12,255 nt of DNA from CAZJCK01 sp964544635 (GTDB taxonomy: Bacteria > Zixibacteria > MSB-5A5 > GN15 > FEB-12): contig CAZJCK010000083.1 in the NCBI GenBank assembly GCA_964544635.1, forward strand, positions 1-12,255. The letters run 5' to 3'. Below, piece by piece: positions 1 through 6,531 of the stretch; positions within the stretch are counted from its first letter, which is position 1, and each line of letters starts with the position of its first letter. The notes beneath the pieces were generated by a model. That model did no database searches. It saw only the letters and a program-made list of their open reading frames with translations, and was not told the origin of the DNA. Both the position numbers and the translations under genes were made by a program.

Positions 1-34
1 GTAAGTCGTTGATACGACAATGAAATCAATCGTC

Positions 35-92
35 TTGCTAATCCGTTATAGGGGTATAACCTCTATCCAGGGTTCGAATCCCTGTCTCTCCG
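35..92 (+). tRNA. 3' half of tRNA-Ser(GCU); 5' half absent
   Basis: Seen: an anticodon loop TTGCTAA (35-41, anticodon GCT at 37-39); a 3' anticodon-stem strand TCCGT; a long variable arm with a 7-bp stem (one G-U) around a TATAA loop; a perfect T arm (CAGGG-TTCGAAT-CCCTG, 69-84 with flank); a 3' acceptor strand TCTCTCC; and discriminator G at 92. The long variable arm, GCT anticodon and G discriminator fit serine. The 30-34 stretch (TCGTC) cannot pair with TCCGT, and neither a D arm nor a GGAGAGA acceptor strand exists in bases 1-34. It is therefore not a functional tRNA as it stands. It is probably the duplicated 3' end left by site-specific integration. A split or intron-containing tRNA with its 5' exon outside the window is a less likely alternative. 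Confidence 0.8.
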
Positions 93-93
93 C

Positions 94-99
94 TTTTTT
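94..99 (+). terminator. T-run after the tRNA 3' end
   Basis: Six consecutive T residues follow the discriminator base and one C, directly behind the T arm/acceptor sequence. This is the normal place for a tRNA transcript terminator. There is no separate GC hairpin apart from the T arm, so it may be inherited with the tRNA 3' fragment rather than active here. Confidence 0.4.
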
Positions 100-109
100 G
101 TATCTAATT

Positions 110-143
110 GCGCCGCTTGCCTTTGGCAACTCTACGCCGGCGC
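110..143. repeat. Bipartite inverted repeat after the tRNA fragment
   Basis: An outer 6-bp arm pair GCGCCG (110-115) / CGGCGC (138-143) encloses an inner perfect hairpin TTGCC-TTT-GGCAA (117-129). It lies in the non-coding stretch between the tRNA fragment and the promoter region. It has no T-run on the plus strand. Possible roles are a transcript boundary or part of an attachment region; neither is shown by the sequence alone. Confidence 0.35.
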
Positions 144-226
144 GGTAAAGATCCCCTCTCGCATTCCCAACCAGCCGCCTCGCAACCAACCATCTGCAAA
201 TTCTCAAGAATCCCTACAAAATTTGG

Positions 227-258
227 TTGACTTTGACTGTGATAATACATTGTATTAC
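227..258 (+). promoter_or_regulatory. Promoter-like region of the metal-uptake cluster
   Basis: Two tandem TTGACT hexamers (227-232 and 233-238) are followed by an AT-rich segment containing weak -10-like hexamers (TTGTAT at 250-255, 17 nt from the first TTGACT; TATTAC at 253-258). This is the most AT-rich stretch near the left end and lies 58 nt upstream of the first ATG of the cluster. The exact -10 cannot be fixed by eye, and FCB-group bacteria may use non-standard promoters. Confidence 0.35.
243..257. promoter_or_regulatory. 7-1-7 palindrome, candidate Fur/Zur-family operator
   Basis: Seen: TAATACA-T-TGTATTA, a perfect inverted repeat with 7-bp arms and a single central base, overlapping the promoter-like segment upstream of a cluster ending in a ZnuD-like TonB receptor. 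Established: Fur-family regulators (Fur, Zur, PerR) bind AT-rich 7-1-7 repeats such as TGATAATnATTATCA. Inference: binding of a metal-loaded Fur-family repressor here would couple the cluster to metal starvation. No regulator gene is in the window, so which metal it senses is open. Confidence 0.45.
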
Positions 259-315
259 TGGCGAAGCGTAACTCTCGAATGTGAATGCCGAAGACTCGGC
301 ACAGCCCGTACAACT

Positions 316-693
316 ATGTTGCATCTGAAGAAACGTACAGATCTCTATCTCAGGACGGCCCTCGCCCTCCTTCTGTCAATGACCGTAACGAGTTTCGTTA
401 TTGCGGGTAGCCGGCATCACCATGTCGACCAGGTAGAGCCGCTGCCCCACTCCTGTTCGCCCGAGTCCGACAAGCTTCCTTCAGATCATGAAGGATCAAC
501 CGAACGAACACTGCATTCACTCTGCTATATCTGCATCGCGATAAACTCCCTGGCGATGGAATGGTCGCCAATTCTGAATATTCCCAGCTTTGAACAGCCC
601 AACGTGCTGTGGTCCGGGCAAACAGTTCAGCCTCAGTCGCTGTTTGGACGGTGCTTTGCGCCACTCCGGGCGCCCCCTGCTCAGTTCTCCTGA
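316..693 (+). CDS. Small exported DUF2946-like protein (His/Cys-containing)
   Basis: A 125-residue protein. A basic N-terminus (HLKKRTDLYLR) is followed by a hydrophobic segment (about residues 14-30), consistent with a signal peptide or membrane anchor. An HHH cluster (34-36) follows, then further His and Asp residues, a CxxC motif in LCYIC (Cys70, Cys73), and a C-terminal RAPP. This layout matches the loosely defined DUF2946 family: short exported proteins with His/Cys motifs and a terminal RxPP, often beside metal-related TonB receptors. The function is unknown; periplasmic metal handling is inferred. The ATG at 316 is preferred over an in-frame TTG at 223, because the TTG would place the palindrome inside the gene and would hide the signal sequence. 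No clear ribosome binding site is visible. It is the first gene of the cluster, 184 nt before the next. Confidence 0.65.
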   Translation: MLHLKKRTDLYLRTALALLLSMTVTSFVIAGSRHHHVDQVEPLPHSCSPESDKLPSDHEGSTERTLHSLCYICIAINSLAMEWSPILNIPSFEQPNVLWSGQTVQPQSLFGRCFAPLRAPPAQFS

Positions 694-810
694 TACCTCT
701 CTACCAACAGCCGATCGATACGTCCCCGAGCCGGCCACCACATGGCAATGGCGAGGCGGGAGGTGTTATCGGCAGCTTGAAAAACCCGAGGACGATAAGT
801 CTTCCGTGTA

Positions 811-840
811 TTGCAATGCAGCGTTTGTGATGCATTGCGA
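811..840. promoter_or_regulatory. Inverted repeat upstream of the secreted modular protein
   Basis: Perfect 8-bp arms GCAATGCA (813-820) and TGCATTGC (831-838) flank a 10-nt spacer. One wobble and one further pair extend the stem to 10 bp (811-840). The left arm also sits in a self-symmetric TGTATTGCAATGCA with one mismatched position. It lies 38-67 nt upstream of the start at 878 and overlaps a -35-like TTGTGA. It could be an operator, a leader hairpin or a weak processing site between the first and second genes. It has no T-run. Confidence 0.4.
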
Positions 841-857
841 TGCCGGGATACTATGAT
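825..857 (+). promoter_or_regulatory. Possible internal promoter before the modular protein gene
   Basis: TTGTGA (825-830) and TACTAT (849-854) are 18 nt apart, each matching the consensus at four of six positions. A TATGAT (852-857) is a better -10 but badly spaced. A good ribosome binding site, AGGAG (863-867), follows 10 nt before the ATG at 878. The 184-nt gap after the small upstream gene makes an own promoter plausible. Confidence 0.25.
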
Positions 858-877
858 TCTGCAGGAGTACCAGAGCC

Positions 878-2230
878 ATGCGCAAAGTAATCTTCTTTTT
901 TCTTATTCTGGCGGTCGGCGCCTTGCTTACCGCCTCAGCCCACGCCCAGACGCGGGGGCTGTATATCATTCAAAATGCAACTGACACTCTCGTTTCCGTA
1001 CTCGACGGAACCGCTACGGGCGAGATTGCGATCGAAGAAGGAGCCAGTATAACCGGGCTTGAAGTTGTCTGGCGTGATGCCGTCGACAATCCCTTTCAGC
1101 CGACCGGTAGCGGTGATTCACTCGCGGTTTCGGTGAGTTCACCAGCCGACGTCAGCGAGTCAAGCACCGGGCAGTGGACCTTCGAAATGACTTCTACCGG
1201 TGAGCATGGAGTCTTCACCGCGACATTCTCGCTGTATCTCGCAGGCGCACTCGACTACACCTCGCCGGCGATTGAGGTTCACGTTGAAGAGCCGCATGCC
1301 GAGCCGGAGGGCCTGCGCCTCGTCGCTGCGGGTGACACGCTTGTATGGGTTGACGGCTTGACGGTGACCGGTGAAGTCGAGGTGGCCCATCTCGAGGAGA
1401 CCGACACGATCACGGTGTGGTTCATCGACGCCGAGGACAACCTGTTCCAGCCGGACGATCCGGCCGAGTTCCATATGGTTGGTACGATCACCGATCCGCT
1501 GACTGCCGACTTCGTTCATTTTGACTCAGCCAACTGGACGTTTACGATTACCGGTGTCGAGGAAGGGATGACCGATCTGACGATTGGTATCTTCCATGAT
1601 GACCATGTCGACTACACCTCGCCGGCGATTGAGGTTCACGTTGAAGAGCCGCATGCCGAGCCGGAGGGCCTGCGCCTCGTCGCTGCGGGTGACACGCTTG
1701 TATGGGTTGACGGCTTGACGGTGACCGGTGAAGTCGAGGTGGCCCATCTCGAGGAGACCGACACGATCACGGTGTGGTTCATCGACGCCGAGGACAACCT
1801 GTTCCAGCCGGACGATCCGGCCGAGTTCCATATGGTTGGTACGATCACCGATCCGCTGACTGCCGACTTCGTTCATTTTGACTCAGCCAACTGGACGTTT
1901 ACGATTACCGGTGTCGAGGAAGGGATGACCGATCTGACGATTGGTATCTTCCATGATGACCATGTCGACTACACCTCGCCCACCCTCACGGTTTCGGTGT
2001 CAGCAACGTGCTGTATTGGCGACCGGGGAGACGTCAACGGTGACGGCGTGAATGCCGACCCCATTGACCTGGCCAACCTGGTAGACTATTTGTTTGCTGG
2101 CGGCGTGGCCCCGGCATGCGATGAAGAAGCAGATCTCGATGGCAATGGCTCAGGCGCCACGCCGATTGATCTGGCATATCTTGTTGATTTTCTGTTTACC
2201 GGCGGAATTGCGCCGGTGGCCTGTCCGTGA
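878..2230 (+). CDS. Secreted modular protein, three beta-rich modules plus dockerin-like tail
   Basis: 450 residues. A signal peptide with AHA|QT cleavage near residue 23 is clear. Three copies of a ~119-residue beta-rich, Ig/BIG2-like module follow: a divergent first copy (about 24-124), then two copies identical at protein and DNA level (about 125-243 and 244-362). Each module has an [IV]xFxDxxxxxFQP-like strand and ends in DYTSP. The two identical copies end in FHDDHVDYTSP, a His/Asp-rich motif that could bind metal. The C-terminus (378-450) starts with two Cys and holds two dockerin-like Ca-binding repeats (GDVNGDG and ADLDGNG, each followed by DLA.LVD.LF.GG), a tail common in Zixibacteria-like secreted proteins. 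AGGAG lies 10 nt before the ATG. The next gene starts 30 nt later. I do not recognise an assigned family for the module. A metal-capture role is inferred from its neighbours. Confidence 0.8.
   Translation: MRKVIFFFLILAVGALLTASAHAQTRGLYIIQNATDTLVSVLDGTATGEIAIEEGASITGLEVVWRDAVDNPFQPTGSGDSLAVSVSSPADVSESSTGQWTFEMTSTGEHGVFTATFSLYLAGALDYTSPAIEVHVEEPHAEPEGLRLVAAGDTLVWVDGLTVTGEVEVAHLEETDTITVWFIDAEDNLFQPDDPAEFHMVGTITDPLTADFVHFDSANWTFTITGVEEGMTDLTIGIFHDDHVDYTSPAIEVHVEEPHAEPEGLRLVAAGDTLVWVDGLTVTGEVEVAHLEETDTITVWFIDAEDNLFQPDDPAEFHMVGTITDPLTADFVHFDSANWTFTITGVEEGMTDLTIGIFHDDHVDYTSPTLTVSVSATCCIGDRGDVNGDGVNADPIDLANLVDYLFAGGVAPACDEEADLDGNGSGATPIDLAYLVDFLFTGGIAPVACP
1251..1980 (+). repeat. Perfect in-frame 357-bp tandem duplication
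   Basis: Two full 357-bp units (1251-1607 and 1608-1964) plus 16 bases of a third start (1965-1980). I compared the units base by base and found no difference. Since 357 = 3 x 119, the duplication adds exactly one protein module. Complete identity including third codon positions means a very recent duplication, gene conversion, or an assembly artefact of a collapsed or expanded array. Confidence 0.95.
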
Positions 2231-2260
2231 ACGACGAACCAGACGGAAAGGTAGCACGAC

Positions 2261-4294
2261 ATGTTGCTGATACGACGGACTATCGGTCTTTTATTATGCA
2301 GTCTTCTGCTGCTGGTGGTCGGCTGCTCTGACAATCCGGTCGACAATTCGTCGGACTTCGCCTGCGAACATGTGGATGCCGAGGGGCTGGTGGTGGAAGC
2401 CACCGGTCCCTCCGGCTCAGGTGCGGTACTGGCAGGGCAGTGGAAAACGACTGTCACCGGTGGAGTTGTGTTACAGAGTGGTCAGGCTGGGATGCGTCTG
2501 GCAGTTTCATTTCTCGACCTGGATTCAACTCGCATCGAGGTTTCGACTGCATGTGTCGATCACGCACTGCGCTGGACCGGCGGTGATACTTCGATAGTCA
2601 AACTTGCAAACGTGCCGCAGGAGAAGTGGCAACTGGAATTGAGCCCGCAGTCTCCCGGATCTACCAGCGTTCGTCTTCAGGTCTGGCACGGCGACCATTC
2701 CGACTTCACGTCTCAACCTATTCCCGTGGTCGTGACGGCTGCTTCAGCCGGGTGCGATCCGGTCGCTGTTGACGGCATGGCCATTCGACAGGGTGATTCG
2801 GTGGTGGCCGGTCAGTGGGTTGCTTTCACGGAAGGCGGGCTTGCTGTTACCGCAGGCACTTTCACCGGGCCGCTCTCGGTCCATTTCCTTGCTCTCGACA
2901 GTACATTGCTGGAGCTGCCTGACTCCTGCGCCAACTTTGACCTGGTGTGGGAGCTCGATGATAGCACCATCGTCGATCTTTTGCCCGGCAGTTCCAGGTG
3001 GCAGATATCCCTTTCCGGAAAGCAGGCGGGCGCAACATCGGTGCGTTTCCGTCTGACCGACGCCGGCGTTCCGATATGGTCCTCTTTGCCACTTCAGGTT
3101 GAGGTGAATTCGGCCTGTGACTCCATACCGGTGGCCGGTCTCCGACTTGAAGATAGTGCCGGTGTGGTGTATCTCGAGCAGGCGGGAAATTCGAGCGACA
3201 CAATCCGGCTGAAACGCGATATCGGTTCGTACGCTGTCCTTCCCGTCTGGCTTGACGGCACCAACCAGCCGATCATCATCGATGCCGCCTGTGTCGATCA
3301 CTTTGTTTCCCCGACGCTATCGGACTCATCTGTGGTCGACATTATTCAGTCTGCCGACAGCATTGTTCTTACACCGCTCGCGGTTGGGGAAGCAACTATG
3401 CGCCTGAGGCTTCAACGTGGTACGTTTGTTGACTACGCCTCCGGGGAAATCGTCGTTGTGGTCGAACCTCCCGTAGTGCATACACCGACAAGCGCCACCG
3501 CCCTGGGGCTTGAACGTCACTGCAACCTGCTCGCCAGCTGGAATTACGACGAAGTGAACGGTCCCAACCAGGTTCGTGGAGCATTGGTTGTGTCGGTCGG
3601 GGTCAGCCTGAACGATTGCCGTGCCGGCTGGCTCGATACGCTGACCGACAGCGACGGCCTGCGCTATGAAGCCGACTTATCGGAAGCCGGGTATTCCCTG
3701 GAATGGACGGTCGCCGATCCGGCTGTCGCAACGTTAGTTGCCGGCAGCGGCGATGCCATGTCGTTTGCGGTCGATGGTCACGCTATGGGTCATACCACCG
3801 TCGTCTTCAGGCTGCTGTTCGACGGCGCCAGTGAAGTTGTCTCCGGGCCCATACCTATTATCGTCCGCGACTCCGCCATGACGGCCTCCGATAGCGCCGA
3901 CTATGCCGTTGTCTTCGTCGGCGAATATTTGGTAGCGGTGCGCGATGGCGCCCTGGTGCCGGATGACACCATCTGTGGCGGTACTCACTTCAAGAAGTTG
4001 TGGGCCAGAGAGGGTGAATTGACGGCGTTGTTCGGACTGTGGGAGCCCAAAACGGCCGGCAACTACTGTGACCGTCGCCATTTCCCCATCTCCAATCGCC
4101 AACTGGTATTCGACTTCGCTGACCCCTGTGTCGCTCGCATGGTGTACGAACCGGTGCATTGGGGCGAGGATCGTATCTTCCACCTCAAAGGACTGTCGGC
4201 GGGACATACAACCGTGCGCATGCATGTCATCAATGTGGTAACGAAGACCGTGGAGTTCACCTCTCCGCCCCTGCCGATCGAGATCACTCCATGA
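2261..4294 (+). CDS. Lipoprotein with five Ig-like modules, receptor partner
   Basis: 677 residues. A hydrophobic leader ends in the lipobox LVVGC with Cys22 as the lipid-anchored residue. Five divergent modules related to those of the upstream secreted protein follow, roughly 33-160, 161-284, 285-404, 405-536 and 545-677. Modules 1-3 start near a Cys and have a second Cys 58-63 residues later (35/98, 165/223, 286/344). Module 4 has 421/453 and module 5 has 572, 603 and 623, suggesting one disulfide per module. Only module 1 keeps the His/Asp motif (WHGDHSDFTS, 142-151); the others retain just the strand ending. GGAAAGG lies 9 nt before the ATG. The stop overlaps the receptor start as ATGA, implying translational coupling. 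By analogy with lipoprotein/TonB-receptor pairs, it may sit on the outer membrane and hand substrate to the receptor; this is inference. Confidence 0.8.
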   Translation: MLLIRRTIGLLLCSLLLLVVGCSDNPVDNSSDFACEHVDAEGLVVEATGPSGSGAVLAGQWKTTVTGGVVLQSGQAGMRLAVSFLDLDSTRIEVSTACVDHALRWTGGDTSIVKLANVPQEKWQLELSPQSPGSTSVRLQVWHGDHSDFTSQPIPVVVTAASAGCDPVAVDGMAIRQGDSVVAGQWVAFTEGGLAVTAGTFTGPLSVHFLALDSTLLELPDSCANFDLVWELDDSTIVDLLPGSSRWQISLSGKQAGATSVRFRLTDAGVPIWSSLPLQVEVNSACDSIPVAGLRLEDSAGVVYLEQAGNSSDTIRLKRDIGSYAVLPVWLDGTNQPIIIDAACVDHFVSPTLSDSSVVDIIQSADSIVLTPLAVGEATMRLRLQRGTFVDYASGEIVVVVEPPVVHTPTSATALGLERHCNLLASWNYDEVNGPNQVRGALVVSVGVSLNDCRAGWLDTLTDSDGLRYEADLSEAGYSLEWTVADPAVATLVAGSGDAMSFAVDGHAMGHTTVVFRLLFDGASEVVSGPIPIIVRDSAMTASDSADYAVVFVGEYLVAVRDGALVPDDTICGGTHFKKLWAREGELTALFGLWEPKTAGNYCDRRHFPISNRQLVFDFADPCVARMVYEPVHWGEDRIFHLKGLSAGHTTVRMHVINVVTKTVEFTSPPLPIEITP

Positions 4295-6531
4295 TCCGCG
4301 CGCTGCTCAGTATCTCCGTTGTCATATGGACAGCCATTGTCCCGGCCGGCTTCGATACCGGCCGGGCTTTGGCTGAAGAGCATGATGCCACGGTGTCGTT
4401 GAATGGTATGGTAGTTAACGAATCGGGCGAGCCGGTCGGGGGAGCAACCGTCCGCGTACGACCGCTCGACCGCACGGTACTTGCAGATTCGTCCGGCCGG
4501 TTTGTGTTACCGGATCTGCCGGACGGACACTACCAAATTGAATGTTCCCATGTGGGATATCACAACGTCGTGGAGGAAGTTCAACACCCTTTGCCCGGCG
4601 GCGAGTTCGTTCGTTTGGTACTGCGACAGACGGCCATTGAGCTAAACAGCCAGATCGTCTTTTCTGGTCGTTTTGGCCGCAGTGACTCGCTGGGTCGTCG
4701 AGTCTCGATTACCGGCACCAGTCTGCGCGAAGAGATGAGCCGCACGGTTGCTGATGTCCTCGAGGAGGAACCAGGTGCGGCACAACGATCGATGGGGCCG
4801 GCACCGGCTCGACCGGTGCTCCGTGGCCTCGGGGGAAACCGGCTGCTCGTACTCGAGAATGGACAAACGGCTGGAGATCTTTCGGCCACTTCCGCCGATC
4901 ATGCTGTCACCATCGATCCAATCGGCAGCCGCCGGGTGGACGTTATCCGCGGGCCGCTCAGTTTTCGATATGGCTCAAATATTCTGGGTGGAGTAATTAA
5001 CGTCGAAGATGGTCGCGTGCCGGCACTGCATGATCGGGGACTCGAGGGAGAAATCACCGGACAGGTAGAATCAGTCAATGATGGCGCGGTCGGGCATGCC
5101 TTCCTCTCATACGGAACATCAAGGGTGGCAGTAACTGGTCACGTCAGCGAACGAAAAGCCAACGATATACGGACACCGCGAGGCGATCTCGAAAACACCT
5201 CTATCGCGACCAATGACATTACTTTCGGGGCGACAGTAGATCTGGGACGGCTGATTTCCGGAGCGTCCGTTGAAAGGTTTGATTCCGACTATGGCATACC
5301 CGGCGGCTTTTTGGGGGGCCACCCAAGAGGCGTCGACATCGAACTCGAAAAGGAGCGCATCACCAGCAAATCGGTATTGTCGCTGGCCTCAAGCAAGGTA
5401 ACAGAGTTGCACTTCAATACATCGTATACCAGCTATTACCATCGCGAACTGGAGTCAAGCGGCATCTGTGGTGTATCATTCGGTGTTCTCACCTATACCG
5501 CTGAACTGGTGTCTCGAATCAGGCTCACGGATGGTGGTCGGACAGCGATCGGCATTCACGGTGGCTACCGCAACTATCAGCAAGGTTGCCTGACATTTGT
5601 TCCGGAGACAGAAGAACAGGCTCTGGCAACCTGGGTAATTCACCATCAGTCGCTTGGCGCGATAGATGTTTCCATAGCATCACGCTTCGATTGGCAGTCT
5701 GTTTCGCCCCAGACACGTTCTGGAACTACTACCAAGGCCGGCCTGGTCAGGGGACGGACCTTTCACGGCATGTCAGGAGGGCTGGCTTTGAACTGGTCGG
5801 CCAATCAATGGCTGAGCCTCGGCAGCAGTCTCATGCTCACTCAGTCGCTGCCTGCGACTGAAGAACTATTTTCCGATGGTCCACACCTTGCGGCATACTC
5901 GTATGAAGTAGGCAATGCGGATTTGTCACCGGAGCGGGGGTTCGGTATCGAGGTGTCTGCGACAGTGAAGCACGATCGGTCATCGGCCGGTCTTGCGGTG
6001 TTTCGAAATCGCTTTGCCAACTATATCTTCCCGCGCAATACCGGTGAACTGGAAATCGGTCCGGGCGAAGAGGGCTTTCTGGTTCGATACCAGTATGCCG
6101 GACAATACGCCGAAATGATCGGCGGCGAGTTCGAGTTTCGACTGGGGCTGCCATCCCGGCTATCAATCGGTGGCAATGCCAGCTATGTTCGAGGCGAACT
6201 GCTCAACGATGGCAGTCCCATTCCGTTCATGCCGCCACTCAATGGCCGAGTGTGGGGTGCGATTGACCGCCCCAACTGGCGAATACGAGCTGCGCTGCGA
6301 TGGGCCTCCGATCAAGATCGGCTGGGCGAGTTCGAAGAGGGAACCGCCGGCTGGGCCGTCGTCGATATCTCGGCCAACTATCAACTGCTTTTGGGCGGCA
6401 TGGCCCATAGCCTCGTGCTTGGTATTGAAAACCTCTCTGACCACGAGTACCGCAAACATCTGTCACGAGTCAAATCGGTCATGCCGGAACCCGGTAGAAA
6501 TGTGAAGCTGTTGTACCGCATATCGTTTTAG
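4291..6531 (+). CDS. TonB-dependent receptor, ZnuD-like metal uptake type
   Basis: 746 residues. A signal peptide is followed by a carboxypeptidase-regulatory-like domain (about 34-112: GEPVGGATVRV, DSSGRF, DLPDGHYQIE, HVGY). The plug follows (about 130-240), with RPVLRGLGGNRLLVLENG, DHAV.IDP and RRVDVIRGPLSFRYGSNILGGVINV. The rest is a beta-barrel ending in a terminal Phe. The plug wording, the ENTSI....DITFG segment and DYGIPG (334-339) followed by a VDIEL...R strand are typical of the ZnuD-type zinc receptors, so zinc or a related metal is the likely cargo; specificity is inference. No clear TonB box is seen. The ATG at 4291 is chosen because it begins a signal peptide and overlaps the upstream stop; an in-frame start at 4159 would lie inside the lipoprotein gene. 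It is the last gene of the cluster and converges with the CHAT gene. Confidence 0.88.
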   Translation: MIRALLSISVVIWTAIVPAGFDTGRALAEEHDATVSLNGMVVNESGEPVGGATVRVRPLDRTVLADSSGRFVLPDLPDGHYQIECSHVGYHNVVEEVQHPLPGGEFVRLVLRQTAIELNSQIVFSGRFGRSDSLGRRVSITGTSLREEMSRTVADVLEEEPGAAQRSMGPAPARPVLRGLGGNRLLVLENGQTAGDLSATSADHAVTIDPIGSRRVDVIRGPLSFRYGSNILGGVINVEDGRVPALHDRGLEGEITGQVESVNDGAVGHAFLSYGTSRVAVTGHVSERKANDIRTPRGDLENTSIATNDITFGATVDLGRLISGASVERFDSDYGIPGGFLGGHPRGVDIELEKERITSKSVLSLASSKVTELHFNTSYTSYYHRELESSGICGVSFGVLTYTAELVSRIRLTDGGRTAIGIHGGYRNYQQGCLTFVPETEEQALATWVIHHQSLGAIDVSIASRFDWQSVSPQTRSGTTTKAGLVRGRTFHGMSGGLALNWSANQWLSLGSSLMLTQSLPATEELFSDGPHLAAYSYEVGNADLSPERGFGIEVSATVKHDRSSAGLAVFRNRFANYIFPRNTGELEIGPGEEGFLVRYQYAGQYAEMIGGEFEFRLGLPSRLSIGGNASYVRGELLNDGSPIPFMPPLNGRVWGAIDRPNWRIRAALRWASDQDRLGEFEEGTAGWAVVDISANYQLLLGGMAHSLVLGIENLSDHEYRKHLSRVKSVMPEPGRNVKLLYRISF
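4341..4366 (+). repeat. Strong GC hairpin in the receptor signal-peptide codons
   Basis: Perfect 9-bp arms CCCGGCCGG (4341-4349) and CCGGCCGGG (4358-4366) around an 8-nt loop, 50 nt after the receptor start codon. All nine pairs are G-C. Only a short CTTTGG follows, so it is not a normal terminator. It could slow translation or lower receptor expression relative to the lipoprotein, or simply reflect codon choice. Confidence 0.45.

Noticed and set aside
1..92. A complete tRNA-Ser gene starting near base 3
   Set aside because: The length would fit, but bases 1-34 have no acceptor strand complementary to TCTCTCC, no D arm, and only two of five possible anticodon-stem pairs.
223..315. N-terminal extension of the DUF2946-like protein from a TTG at 223
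   Set aside because: It would put the palindrome and promoter-like elements inside the gene and place a non-hydrophobic stretch before the signal sequence.
1160..1876. Two nearly identical minus-strand ORFs of 116-119 residues
   Set aside because: They are mirror images of the tandem repeat in the secreted modular protein. Identity follows from the duplicated DNA, and the plus-strand frame has clear protein features.
1251..1980. CRISPR or other short-repeat array
   Set aside because: The repeat is a 357-bp coding duplication with no spacers. No short regularly spaced repeats occur anywhere in the window.
4159..4290. Receptor start at 4159
   Set aside because: It overlaps 136 nt of the lipoprotein gene and encodes no signal peptide at its start; the ATG at 4291 gives a signal peptide and an ATGA overlap.
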